From contig NZ_CALGYW010000138.1 in NCBI RefSeq assembly GCF_937934665.1, positions 1-13,452 of the forward strand: a DNA stretch of 13,452 bases. The letters run 5' to 3'. How positions within the stretch are numbered: the stretch's first letter is position 1; every line of letters begins with the position of its first letter. A program made the translations under genes and the position numbers. Below, one piece after another: positions 7,836-13,452 of the stretch. The notes below the pieces were generated by a model. It was not told where the DNA came from, did no database searches, and saw only the letters and a list, made by a program, of their open reading frames with translations. The DNA comes from an uncultured Anaerococcus sp. GTDB taxonomy: Bacteria; Bacillota; Clostridia; Tissierellales; Peptoniphilaceae.

Positions 7836-8264
7836 TTATTCCTCCGAACCTGTTACTTCAAGTCTTTGGATGAATTTTGTTTTTATTGGAAGTTTTTGTG
7901 CAGCAAGTCTCATTGATTCTCTTGCTATCTCTTCACTAACACCACTCATCTCAAATAATACTCTACCTGGTTTCACAACGGCTACCCAGTATTCTGGTGA
8001 ACCTTTACCAGAACCCATTCTTACCTCTGCAGGCTTTTTAGATACTGGTTTGTCTGGAAATACTTTAATCCAAATATTTCCGCCTCTTTTTATATATCTT
8101 GTCATCGCACGACGAGCAGCCTCGATTTGGTTTGCTGTCATCCAGCAAGCTTCTAGAGCTTGTAAACCGTACTCACCATAAGCAAGTTGGTTACCTCTAT
8201 TAGCATTACCTTTCATTCTGCCTCTATGTTGTCTACGATATTTTACTCTTTTAGGCATTAACAT
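7836..8264 (-). CDS. rplP: 50S ribosomal protein L16 (uL16)
   Basis: L16 stabilises the A-site tRNA and the peptidyl-transferase region and joins the 50S subunit late. The 142-residue product has [19 protein letters not shown] (1-19), the [16 protein letters not shown] segment (29-43), and [18 protein letters not shown] (83-100). Of the two nearby methionines (residues 1 and 3) I keep the first, because MLxPKRxKxR is the family N-terminus. Its SD (AGGAGA) lies about 9 nt upstream. The gap after the rpsC stop is 27 nt. Confidence 0.98.
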   Translation of the reverse strand: MLMPKRVKYRRQHRGRMKGNANRGNQLAYGEYGLQALEACWMTANQIEAARRAMTRYIKRGGNIWIKVFPDKPVSKKPAEVRMGSGKGSPEYWVAVVKPGRVLFEMSGVSEEIARESMRLAAQKLPIKTKFIQRLEVTGSEE

Positions 8265-8291
8265 AAATAATACTCTCCTGATTCTTTAAGA

Positions 8292-9026
8292 CTAATTTTG
8301 TCCCTTATTATTTCTGTTTGGACGTCTATTATTTCTTTTTCTTCTTTTATTGTTTTGTGGAGCCTGAAGTTTTGGTTCTCTTTCAGCCTTTTCTCCTGGA
8401 AGAACTTCGCCTTTATAGATCCAAACTTTACATCCGATTTTACCGTATTCTGTGTCTGCTTCTGCAAAACCGTAGTCAATATTTGCTCTTAGTGTTTGAA
8501 GTGGAATTGTACCTTCTGAGTATCCTTCACTTCTAGCCATGTCTGCTCCGCCAACTCTTCCTGAAACCATAGTTTTGATACCCTTAGCTCCAGCTCTCAT
8601 TGTTCTTTGGATTGATTGTTTCATGGCACGTCTAAATGCGATTCTGTTTTCTAGTTGGTTAGCTATATTTTCAGCAACTAATTGGGCAGATAAATCTTGG
8701 TATTTGATTTCTTCAACGTTGATGATGATTCTTTTACCTGGAGCAATTTTTTCTAGCTTGTTTTTAAGTCCTTCTACTCCAGCACCACCTCTACCGATTA
8801 CCATGCCTGGTTTTCCTGTAAAGATTGTAATCTTTAGGTTGTTTACTGCTCTTTCTATTTCAATGTCTGCGATTCCTGCTTCATAGGCTTGTTTTTTGAT
8901 AAATTCTCTTATCTTTACGTCTTCTACAAGAAGGTCAGAAAAGTCTTTTTTATCAGCGAACCATTTGGAATCCCAATCTTTGATTACGCCTACTCTATAT
9001 CCTTTAGGGTTTACTTTTTGTCCCAT
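8292..9026 (-). CDS. rpsC: 30S ribosomal protein S3 (uS3)
   Basis: S3 lies on the 30S head at the mRNA entry channel and, with S4 and S5, has mRNA helicase activity. The 244 residues begin [15 protein letters not shown] type II KH domain spans about 39-110, with the GRGG loop at 78-81 after GKPGMVI. The C-terminal S3 domain includes [20 protein letters not shown] (144-163), [10 protein letters not shown] and [18 protein letters not shown] (194-211). A tail of about 30 residues (212-244), very rich in Arg, Lys and Asn, makes it longer than the roughly 218 residues of Bacillus S3. It starts 7 nt after rplV. Confidence 0.98.
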   Translation of the reverse strand: MGQKVNPKGYRVGVIKDWDSKWFADKKDFSDLLVEDVKIREFIKKQAYEAGIADIEIERAVNNLKITIFTGKPGMVIGRGGAGVEGLKNKLEKIAPGKRIIINVEEIKYQDLSAQLVAENIANQLENRIAFRRAMKQSIQRTMRAGAKGIKTMVSGRVGGADMARSEGYSEGTIPLQTLRANIDYGFAEADTEYGKIGCKVWIYKGEVLPGEKAEREPKLQAPQNNKRRKRNNRRPNRNNKGQN

Positions 9027-9033
9027 ATTAATC

Positions 9034-9375
9034 CTACCTTTCCTCTATATCCGCTAACACTACGCCGATATGACTTGATCTTTTTAATATAGGGTATGCA
9101 GCACCCTTAGCTTTAGGTCTGTATCTTTTCATAGTTGGTGCATCATTTGCATATGCTTTTTCTACATATAGATCTTCTCTATCAAGTCCGTTGTTGTTCT
9201 CAGCATTGGCAATGGCACTTTTTAGTACGCTTTCTAGTAGTCTTGCACCTTTTTTGTTGGTAAACTTAAGAATGTTTAGTGCTTCATCTACTTGTTTGCC
9301 ACGAATTTCTCTTGCTATATAGTTAACTTTTAGAGGAGATATTCTTTGATATTTAGCTATTGCTTGTACTTTCAT
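9034..9375 (-). CDS. rplV: 50S ribosomal protein L22 (uL22)
   Basis: L22 lines the polypeptide exit tunnel with a long beta-hairpin that forms part of the constriction. Changes in this hairpin give macrolide resistance in other species. The 113-residue product has [20 protein letters not shown] (12-31) and [13 protein letters not shown] (53-65). The hairpin lies at about 77-101 ([20 protein letters not shown] then LKRSS) and looks intact. It starts 9 nt after rpsS, with an SD (AGGAGA) between. Confidence 0.98.
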   Translation of the reverse strand: MKVQAIAKYQRISPLKVNYIAREIRGKQVDEALNILKFTNKKGARLLESVLKSAIANAENNNGLDREDLYVEKAYANDAPTMKRYRPKAKGAAYPILKRSSHIGVVLADIEER

Positions 9376-9384
9376 TTATCTCTC

Positions 9385-9672
9385 CTAACGCATTTTGCTT
9401 TTCATTTCAGTTGCCTTTTTAGCGTGGCCTCTGAATGTTCTTGTTGACACAAATTCGCCTAGTTTATGACCTACCATATCTTCTGTGATATAGATTGGAA
9501 CGTGTTTTCTTCCGTCATGAACTGCTATTGTATGTTCTACAAATTCAGGGAATATTGTAGAACGTCTTGACCATGTTCTTATTACTTTCTTTTCATTTTT
9601 TTCATTTAATGCTTCAACTTTTTTCATTAAATGTTCATCGACAAATGGTCCCTTTTTAAGTGATCTAGCCAT
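9385..9672 (-). CDS. rpsS: 30S ribosomal protein S19 (uS19)
   Basis: S19 forms a complex with S13 in the 30S head and contacts A-site tRNA and the intersubunit bridges. The 95-residue product shows [59 protein letters not shown] and [14 protein letters not shown], which cover the whole family signature. It starts 9 nt after the rplB stop. Its SD (AGGGGGA) lies between the two genes. Confidence 0.98.
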   Translation of the reverse strand: MARSLKKGPFVDEHLMKKVEALNEKNEKKVIRTWSRRSTIFPEFVEHTIAVHDGRKHVPIYITEDMVGHKLGEFVSTRTFRGHAKKATEMKSKMR

Positions 9673-9681
9673 TATATCCCC

Positions 9682-10515
9682 CTATTTTTCGTTTCTTCTT
9701 CTTACGATGTATGCAGAAGATTGTTTTTTCTTATTTCTAGTTTTAACACCGATAGCTTTCTTACCCCATGGTGTCATTGGGCTTGGTCTACCAATTGGTG
9801 TTCTACCTTCACCACCACCGTGTGGATGGTCTACTGGGTTCATTACTGATCCTCTTACGTGAGGTCTTTTGCCTTTAAATCTAGATTTACCAGCTTTACC
9901 TACTCTTAGTAGTTCGTGTCCTGAGTTTCCTACTGTACCTATTGTTGCTCTACAGTTTAGGTGTACCATTCTCATTTCACCACTTGGTAGTCTTAGTGTT
10001 GCAAATCCGCCTTCTTTAGCCATAAGTTGTGCGCCTGTACCTGCACTTCTTACAAGGATTGCTCCTCTATTTGCCTTAAGTTCTACTGCGTGAACTGTTG
10101 AACCCACTGGTATATCTTTTAGCTCAAGTGCGTTACCTGGTTTGATATCAGCATTTTCTCCTGACTCGATAACATCTCCTACCTTTAATCCTTTTGGAGC
10201 TAGGATATATCTTTTTTCACCATCAGCATATGCTACTAGTGCGATATAAGCGCTTCTGTTTGGATCGTATTCGATAGTTTGTACTTTTGCTGGAATATTA
10301 TCCTTATCTCTTTTGAAGTCTATAATTCTATATCTTCTCTTAACTCCGCCACCACGGAATCTTACTGTTGTTCTACCTGTGTTGTTTCTACCAGCCTTGC
10401 TTTTAAGGTCTGTAGTTAATGCCTTATATGGCTTTGCTGTAGTTATTTCTTCAAAGGTACTTACTGACATATTTCTATGTCCGTTTGATGTTGGTTTTAA
10501 TTTTCTAATAGCCAT
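9682..10515 (-). CDS. rplB: 50S ribosomal protein L2 (uL2)
   Basis: L2 is a highly conserved protein near the peptidyl-transferase centre, needed for subunit association and tRNA positioning. The 277-residue length is standard. The N-terminal OB-like fold and the SH3-like domain are present. The conserved [20 protein letters not shown] stretch covers about 226-245, with the invariant histidine (E. coli His229) at residue 230. The C-terminus [20 protein letters not shown] is typical. The SD (AAGGAGGA) lies after the rplW stop, a gap of 11 nt. Confidence 0.99.
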   Translation of the reverse strand: MAIRKLKPTSNGHRNMSVSTFEEITTAKPYKALTTDLKSKAGRNNTGRTTVRFRGGGVKRRYRIIDFKRDKDNIPAKVQTIEYDPNRSAYIALVAYADGEKRYILAPKGLKVGDVIESGENADIKPGNALELKDIPVGSTVHAVELKANRGAILVRSAGTGAQLMAKEGGFATLRLPSGEMRMVHLNCRATIGTVGNSGHELLRVGKAGKSRFKGKRPHVRGSVMNPVDHPHGGGEGRTPIGRPSPMTPWGKKAIGVKTRNKKKQSSAYIVRRRNEK

Positions 10516-10526
10516 CTAAGTCCTCC

Positions 10527-10820
10527 TTATAGTCCGTCGAAGTATTCAATAGCTTGGCTATCTTCTGTTAATTCAACGATAGCTTTTTTCCAGTCAGCTC
10601 TTTTACCATAACCATATCTGGTTCTAACTTTTTTACCCTTATAGTTCATGGTTCTTACTGATTTAACTTTTACTCCATCAAAGATTTGCTCTACTGCTTC
10701 TTTGATTTCTGGTTTATTAGCGTTTTTGTCTACTTCAAAAGTATATTTGTTCTCATCAAGCATTTCCATGCTTTTTTCTGTGATTATTGGTCTTTTGATT
10801 ATTTGGTAAGGTGCTTTCAT
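10527..10820 (-). CDS. rplW: 50S ribosomal protein L23 (uL23)
   Basis: L23 sits beside the tunnel exit and is the main ribosomal contact of trigger factor and SRP. The 97-residue product shows [20 protein letters not shown] (5-24), [20 protein letters not shown] (26-45) and the loop region [20 protein letters not shown] followed by WKKAIVEL. Its ATG overlaps the rplD TAA by one base (TAATG), and the SD (GGAGG) lies inside the end of rplD, so the two genes are clearly coupled in translation. Confidence 0.98.
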   Translation of the reverse strand: MKAPYQIIKRPIITEKSMEMLDENKYTFEVDKNANKPEIKEAVEQIFDGVKVKSVRTMNYKGKKVRTRYGYGKRADWKKAIVELTEDSQAIEYFDGL

Positions 10821-11443
10821 TAGATAAATACCTCCTGAAGTTTAGCAATAGCATCTTTTGTTATTACTAACTTGTCATGTCTTACTAAATCATAAACATT
10901 GATTAATCTAGCTTCAGCAACTTCTACACCCTTGATGTTTCTAAATGATCTAAATACTAGCTCATCTCTTTCAGCTGTTACTACATATGCTTTCTTGTCT
11001 GCATTAAGTGCAGTAAGAGCTGCCTTAGCTTCTTTTGTCTTAGCATTATCTAGCTTAAGGCTATCTACTACTATTAATTCTTCATCATTAAGCTTAGATG
11101 TAAGTACTGAGTAAAGTGCTTTTCTTCTTAGTTTCTTAGCTAATTTGTAGCTGTAATCTCTTGGCTTTGGTGCAAATACTACACCACCGCCTGTGTAGTG
11201 TGGAGCTCTTATAGAACCTTGACGAGCACGTCCTGTTCCTTTTTGTCTAAATGGTTTACGTCCACCACCACGTACTTCAGCACGAGTCTTAGCTGATTGT
11301 GTACCTTGTCTTTTATTTGTTAGTTGGTTTTTGATAACTTCGTAAACTGCGTTTTCGCTTACTTTTGTAGCGAAGATTGTTTCGTTTAGTTCAAGTTCGC
11401 CAACATTTTCTCCTTTAATATTTAAAATATTTACTTTAGGCAT
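10820..11443 (-). CDS. rplD: 50S ribosomal protein L4 (uL4)
   Basis: L4 reaches into the exit tunnel with a long loop and with L22 forms its constriction. In E. coli it also represses the S10 operon by binding the leader RNA. The 207-residue product has the extended loop at about 43-96, including TKRQGT-like [20 protein letters not shown] (43-62) and [20 protein letters not shown] (63-82). The C-terminal domain ends [20 protein letters not shown] (183-202). Whether it regulates this operon is unknown. It starts 10 nt after rplC with an SD (AAGGAGGA). Confidence 0.98.
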   Translation of the reverse strand: MPKVNILNIKGENVGELELNETIFATKVSENAVYEVIKNQLTNKRQGTQSAKTRAEVRGGGRKPFRQKGTGRARQGSIRAPHYTGGGVVFAPKPRDYSYKLAKKLRRKALYSVLTSKLNDEELIVVDSLKLDNAKTKEAKAALTALNADKKAYVVTAERDELVFRSFRNIKGVEVAEARLINVYDLVRHDKLVITKDAIAKLQEVFI

Positions 11444-11453
11444 TTTCTCCTCC

Positions 11454-12089
11454 TTAGTCTAGGCTTTTAACGGCTTGTTTTACTTCAACAAGTCCGCCTT
11501 TAGGTCCTGGTACTCCGCCTTTTACTAAGATGTAGCTATCTTCTGTGTTAACTTTTACTAGCTTAACGTTTTGGATAGTTACACGATCGTGTCCCATTTT
11601 TCCTGAACCTTTTCTACCTTTAAATACTCTAGCTGGGTCAGAACCTGCAGCTCTTGCACCTGCTACTCTGTGAGATTTTGAACCGTGGCTTGCTGGACCT
11701 CTTCCGTAGTTCCATCTTTTGATAGCACCTTGAGTTCCTTTACCCTTTGAGATAGCAACAACATCTACTAGGTCGCCTTCTTCAAAGATATCAACTGTGA
11801 TGTTATCACCTGCTTTTAATTCTGTTTCTTCATCACCAAGGTTAATCTCTCTTAGGTATCTTTTGTATGATACGCCAGCTTTGTCATAGTGACCTTTGAT
11901 TGGTTTTTTGACATTCTTTTCTTTCTTGTCAACTGTTCCTACTTGGATAGCATTATATCCGTCAACGTCTTTTGTCTTAACTTGAACAACTACGTTCTCG
12001 TCAGCTTTTAGAACAGTAACAGGAGTAATAACTCCATCTTCGTCGATGACTTGAGTCATGCCTACTTTTGTTGTAAATATACTCTTCAT
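11454..12089 (-). CDS. rplC: 50S ribosomal protein L3 (uL3)
   Basis: L3 is an assembly-initiator protein of the 50S subunit whose long loop approaches the peptidyl-transferase centre. The 211-residue product begins MKSIFTTKVGMTQVIDEDG. The loop at about 127-167 contains NYGRGPASHGSKSHRVAGA, DPARVFKGRKGSGKMG and the family-typical basic residues. The C-terminus has KGGVPGPKGGLVEVKQAVKS. Its SD (AAGGAGGA) lies 5 nt before the ATG, at the end of a 79-nt spacer after rpsJ that is long for this cluster. Confidence 0.98.
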   Translation of the reverse strand: MKSIFTTKVGMTQVIDEDGVITPVTVLKADENVVVQVKTKDVDGYNAIQVGTVDKKEKNVKKPIKGHYDKAGVSYKRYLREINLGDEETELKAGDNITVDIFEEGDLVDVVAISKGKGTQGAIKRWNYGRGPASHGSKSHRVAGARAAGSDPARVFKGRKGSGKMGHDRVTIQNVKLVKVNTEDSYILVKGGVPGPKGGLVEVKQAVKSLD

Positions 12090-12168
12090 GAGTCCTCCTT
12101 AATTACAGCGGATTGATCAATCTAGTTAATCCTTATTAACTATTAACCGTCAATCATCCTAATTACAG
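12090..12168 (-). promoter_or_regulatory. rpsJ-rplC spacer with hairpin, palindrome and duplicated motif
   Basis: This 79-nt spacer stands out among neighbours separated by 2-17 nt. On the coding strand it has CTGTAATTA followed by GGA directly after the rpsJ stop, and again CTGTAATTAAGGAGG at the rplC SD: a repeated motif about 60 nt apart (AATTACAG at 12101-12108 and 12161-12168 on the plus strand). Between them lie a perfect 7-bp hairpin with loop AAGG (12124-12141) and a perfect 12-bp palindrome GATTGATCAATC (12111-12122). No U-run follows the hairpin, so it is not an obvious terminator. Control of rplC translation or an RNA-processing site is possible but is inference. Confidence 0.45.
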
Positions 12169-12477
12169 TTATAATTTAATCTCTATATCAACACCAGCTG
12201 GAAGGTTTAACTTCTTTAGAGCATCTAATGTTTTAGCATTAGGTCCAATGATGTCGATAAGTCTTTTGTGAGTTCTTTGTTCAAACTGTTCTCTGGAATC
12301 TTTGTCTTTGTGAACCGCTCTAAGAATTGTTATTCTTTCGATTCCTGTTGGTAATGGAATTGGTCCACTTACTTCTGCTCCGCTTCTTTTAACTGCTTCT
12401 ACGATTTTTTCTGCTGAGCTATCGATAACTTCGTGATCGTAAGCTCTAAGTCTGATTCTTATCTTTTGATTAGCCAT
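12169..12477 (-). CDS. rpsJ: 30S ribosomal protein S10 (uS10)
   Basis: S10 is a 30S head protein and, as NusE, also a component of transcription antitermination complexes with NusB. The start at 12477 gives 102 residues beginning [19 protein letters not shown], the family N-terminus and length, with a purine-rich SD (GAGAGGAAA) just upstream. An in-frame ATG at 12504 would add nine residues unlike the family and is rejected. The extended loop [20 protein letters not shown] (51-70) and [20 protein letters not shown] (72-91) are diagnostic. It is the first gene of the cluster, preceded by a structured leader and two candidate promoters. Confidence 0.98.
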   Translation of the reverse strand: MANQKIRIRLRAYDHEVIDSSAEKIVEAVKRSGAEVSGPIPLPTGIERITILRAVHKDKDSREQFEQRTHKRLIDIIGPNAKTLDALKKLNLPAGVDIEIKL

Positions 12478-12617
12478 TTTCCTCTCTCTTTCTTTTACGC
12501 TCATCCGGGCGTTTGATTATTTTTGGAAATCGCTTAGGATCATCCCTAAGCTCGCTCTGTCAGAGTTTCCTTATGTCTTTGGCCTTAAAACATAAGCAAC
12601 ATCTAACTTCAAAGCAC
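12478..12617 (-). promoter_or_regulatory. Structured S10-operon leader RNA (candidate)
   Basis: The transcript expected from the proximal promoter would have about 140 nt of leader with several strong pairings. The first is a hairpin of TTATGT/ACATAA extended by inner T-A and one G-U pair (12571-12576 with 12590-12595, loop around 12581-12587). The second is CTCT/AGAG (12555-12565). The third is a perfect 7-bp hairpin GCTTAGG/CCTAAGC with a 6-nt loop (12532-12538 with 12545-12551). The last two are enclosed by GGAAA/TTTCC (12525-12529 with 12566-12570), giving a three-way junction. A short ACGC/GCGT hairpin (12497-12512) lies nearer the rpsJ SD. The pairings are seen; ribosomal-protein-mediated autoregulation, known for the E. 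coli S10 leader, is only an analogy here. Confidence 0.5.
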
Positions 12618-12623
12618 TTATAT

Positions 12624-12652
12624 ATGATACGACATATATAGCCATTTGGCAA
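12624..12652 (-). promoter_or_regulatory. Proximal sigma-A-like promoter for rpsJ
   Basis: On the minus strand TTGCCA (12647-12652) and TATCAT (12624-12629) are separated by exactly 17 nt, a good sigma-A match. Transcription would begin near 12617, about 140 nt before the rpsJ ATG. A perfect 8-bp inverted repeat, TATATATG (12619-12626) and CATATATA (12633-12640) with a 6-nt spacer, overlaps the -10 box and could be an operator or simply AT-rich chance. Confidence 0.55.
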
Positions 12653-12741
12653 GTGGTTTAAGTATTTTTTCTTAAGCTAAAAGTCCTATAATGACTTATA
12701 TATAGTAAGAAAGTTAAACCTCCTGACTTGGCCTACTAGTA

Positions 12742-12769
12742 AGTATACTAGGCTATAAGCATTAATCAA
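12742..12769 (-). promoter_or_regulatory. Distal sigma-A-like promoter for the S10 operon
   Basis: On the minus strand TTGATT (12764-12769) and TATACT (12742-12747) are separated by 16 nt, a good sigma-A match. Transcription would begin near 12735 and read through the proximal promoter into rpsJ. The -10 lies within an imperfect inverted repeat whose ends are GCCTA (12731-12735) and TAGGC (12749-12753). Tandem promoters are common for ribosomal operons. Activity is inferred from sequence only. Confidence 0.5.
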
Positions 12770-12848
12770 GGGATTTTATAATTTTTCTTGCTTTTATTTT
12801 CCTTCCTTTATATATAGAAAATATAATAAGAGTCTTTTTTATATTTTT

Positions 12849-12886
12849 TTAGATATATTTGCTAAATATAGTATAAATTATAAAAT
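12849..12886 (+). promoter_or_regulatory. AT-rich promoter region for the FMN-binding lipoprotein gene
   Basis: Two overlapping sigma-A-like arrangements point toward the plus-strand gene: TTTAGA (12849-12854) with TATAAA (12872-12877) at 17 nt, and TTGCTA (12859-12864) with TAAAAT (12881-12886) at 16 nt. The region is so AT-rich that neither can be preferred. Both would leave a 5' leader of roughly 30-40 nt ending in AAGGAGG (12911-12917). The rest of 12653-12848 holds only the distal rpsJ promoter and AT-rich sequence; I see no gene there. Confidence 0.35.
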
Positions 12887-12921
12887 TACAACTATATCAA
12901 TGTTATGAATAAGGAGGAATG

Positions 12922-13389
12922 ATGAAAAACAAACTTTTACTAGTTCTTTTAGCCACTTCTATACTAACATCTTGCCAAAATGATGGTGGTAATACTCAAG
13001 AAGAAGCAAAAAAAGAGAATAAAACTACAGTACATACTGAAGAAGGATCTGATGAAAAAGGCAATAGCATAAGTGATATTACCTTTAAAGAAGGTGAATA
13101 CAAGGCTACATCCACGGGTGTCGATGGTGATGTCGAAGTTATTGTAAAGCTTAGCGAAGATAAGATCGAATCTATTGAAATCGGTGAAGAAAACGAAACA
13201 AGTGGTATAGCTGAACCGGTTTATGAAACAATTCCACAAGCTATTGTAGATAACCAATCACTAGCTGTCGATAATGTGTCAGGAGTAACAATTACATCTG
13301 CTGCTGTCAAGGCCATTCAAGAAGGGTCTTCTAAGGAGGAGGTTGACTCCTTAAAGAAAGTAGACATTCCAGTTGAAATCAAGAATTAA
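12922..13389 (+). CDS. FMN_bind-domain lipoprotein (N-terminal part of a flavoprotein reductase)
   Basis: The 155-residue product has a lipoprotein signal peptide: basic start, hydrophobic stretch and lipobox LTSC with Cys18 as the lipidated residue. An acidic, Lys/Glu/Gly-rich linker follows to about residue 55. An FMN_bind domain spans about 56-135. It ends with VSGVTITSAAV (119-129), where Thr123 matches the threonine to which ApbE-type transferases attach FMN in SGAT motifs (here Val replaces Ala). I chose the second of two tandem ATGs because AAGGAGG ends only 1 nt before the first (12919) but 4 nt before the second. After the TAA the frame continues into an FAD domain. In fumarate- and urocanate-reductase-type proteins these two domains are one chain, so this may be the front of a broken gene. 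Confidence 0.85.
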   Translation: MKNKLLLVLLATSILTSCQNDGGNTQEEAKKENKTTVHTEEGSDEKGNSISDITFKEGEYKATSTGVDGDVEVIVKLSEDKIESIEIGEENETSGIAEPVYETIPQAIVDNQSLAVDNVSGVTITSAAVKAIQEGSSKEEVDSLKKVDIPVEIKN

Positions 13390-13452
13390 GAGTTTGATTA
13401 CGATGTTGTCATAGCCGGCGGTGGGATGAGTGGGCTTGTATCTGCTTATAAA
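13390..13452 (+). pseudogene. In-frame start of FAD-binding Rossmann domain after a stop codon (partial)
   Basis: Directly after the TAA, in the same frame, 21 codons read EFDYDVVIAGGGMSGLVSAY then K, ending at the window edge. This is the beta-strand plus GGGMSG (GxGxxG) dinucleotide-binding signature that opens FAD_binding_2 flavoproteins. There is no ATG, GTG or TTG in frame between the stop and the glycine motif. The only in-frame ATG is inside the motif itself (GGG-ATG-AGT), and no SD precedes it. The piece therefore looks like the continuation of the upstream gene, cut by one nonsense codon or by a sequencing error. Readthrough or an unusual start cannot be excluded, and the rest of the domain lies outside the window. 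Confidence 0.65.

Noticed and set aside
8258..8479. 73-codon minus-strand ORF overlapping the rpsC end
   Set aside because: It lies in another frame of rpsC and resembles no family; it is a shadow of the real gene.
12478..12504. N-terminal extension of S10 from an upstream in-frame ATG (MSVKERERK-)
   Set aside because: The extra residues are unlike the family, while the ATG at 12477 has an SD-like GAGAGG and gives the standard 102-residue protein.
12521..12606. Tiny leader-peptide ORFs in the S10 leader (for example MLLMF and MILSDFQK)
   Set aside because: Neither has an SD at suitable spacing, and neither shows a codon pattern that would suggest attenuation.
12687..12692. TATAAT on the plus strand as a -10 box for the lipoprotein gene
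   Set aside because: The matching -35 position is a plain T-rich run, and it lies about 230 nt upstream of the gene, behind better candidates.
12964..13257. 97-codon minus-strand ORF opposite the lipoprotein gene
   Set aside because: Its composition (Phe/Ile/Cys-rich) is that of an antisense shadow, and there is no SD or family resemblance.
13332..13353. TAAGGAG/CTCCTTA hairpin holding an SD-like sequence near the end of the lipoprotein gene
   Set aside because: No in-frame or sensible out-of-frame start follows at proper distance (the nearby TTG hits a stop after three codons), so it is most likely a by-product of Lys-Glu-Glu codons.

Overview
The window carries a long ribosomal-protein gene cluster of a low-GC Gram-positive bacterium, almost entirely on the minus strand, with one divergent gene at its upstream end. 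Gene order on the minus strand, from high to low coordinates, is rpsJ-rplC-rplD-rplW-rplB-rpsS-rplV-rpsC-rplP-rpmC-rpsQ-rplN-rplX-rplE-rpsN-rpsH-rplF-rplR-rpsE-rpmD-rplO-secY-adk-infA-rpmJ-rpsM-rpsK. This is the S10-spc-alpha super-operon in Firmicutes order. AT-rich codon use, strong AGGAGG-type Shine-Dalgarno (SD) sites, a four-cysteine zinc S14, a zinc L36 and a four-cysteine adenylate kinase all fit Firmicutes sensu lato. My guess is an anaerobic coccus of the Anaerococcus/Peptoniphilus/Finegoldia group. That guess rests on overall protein character, not on a database comparison.

Layout: positions 2-874 hold rpsK, rpsM and rpmJ (rpmJ is a 37-codon gene). A 203-nt spacer (875-1077) full of small inverted repeats separates rpmJ from infA. 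infA (1078-1296) and adk (1409-2071) flank a 112-nt gap where many Firmicutes carry map, which is absent. From secY (2075) to rplC (12089) the genes are packed with gaps of about 2-17 nt or a 1-nt overlap. Most SD sites lie in the end of the preceding gene, so translation is probably coupled. rpsJ is set apart from rplC by 79 nt containing a hairpin, a palindrome and a duplicated motif.

The 441-nt region 12478-12918 separates rpsJ from a plus-strand gene. It holds two good sigma-A-like promoters reading toward rpsJ, a strongly foldable leader of about 140 nt, and an AT-rich promoter region for the divergent gene. The divergent gene (12922-13389) encodes a lipoprotein with an FMN_bind domain. 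Immediately after its TAA stop the same reading frame continues into the N-terminus of an FAD-binding Rossmann domain with no usable start codon. This looks like a fumarate/urocanate-reductase-type flavoprotein whose FMN and FAD domains are separated by one in-frame stop codon.

Together the minus-strand genes make about half of the ribosomal proteins, the SecY translocon channel, adenylate kinase and initiation factor IF-1. No mobile element, CRISPR array, tRNA or rRNA was seen. I did not find a clearly new multi-gene system. The items most worth a second look are the interrupted flavoprotein, the S10 leader RNA and the three structured spacers.
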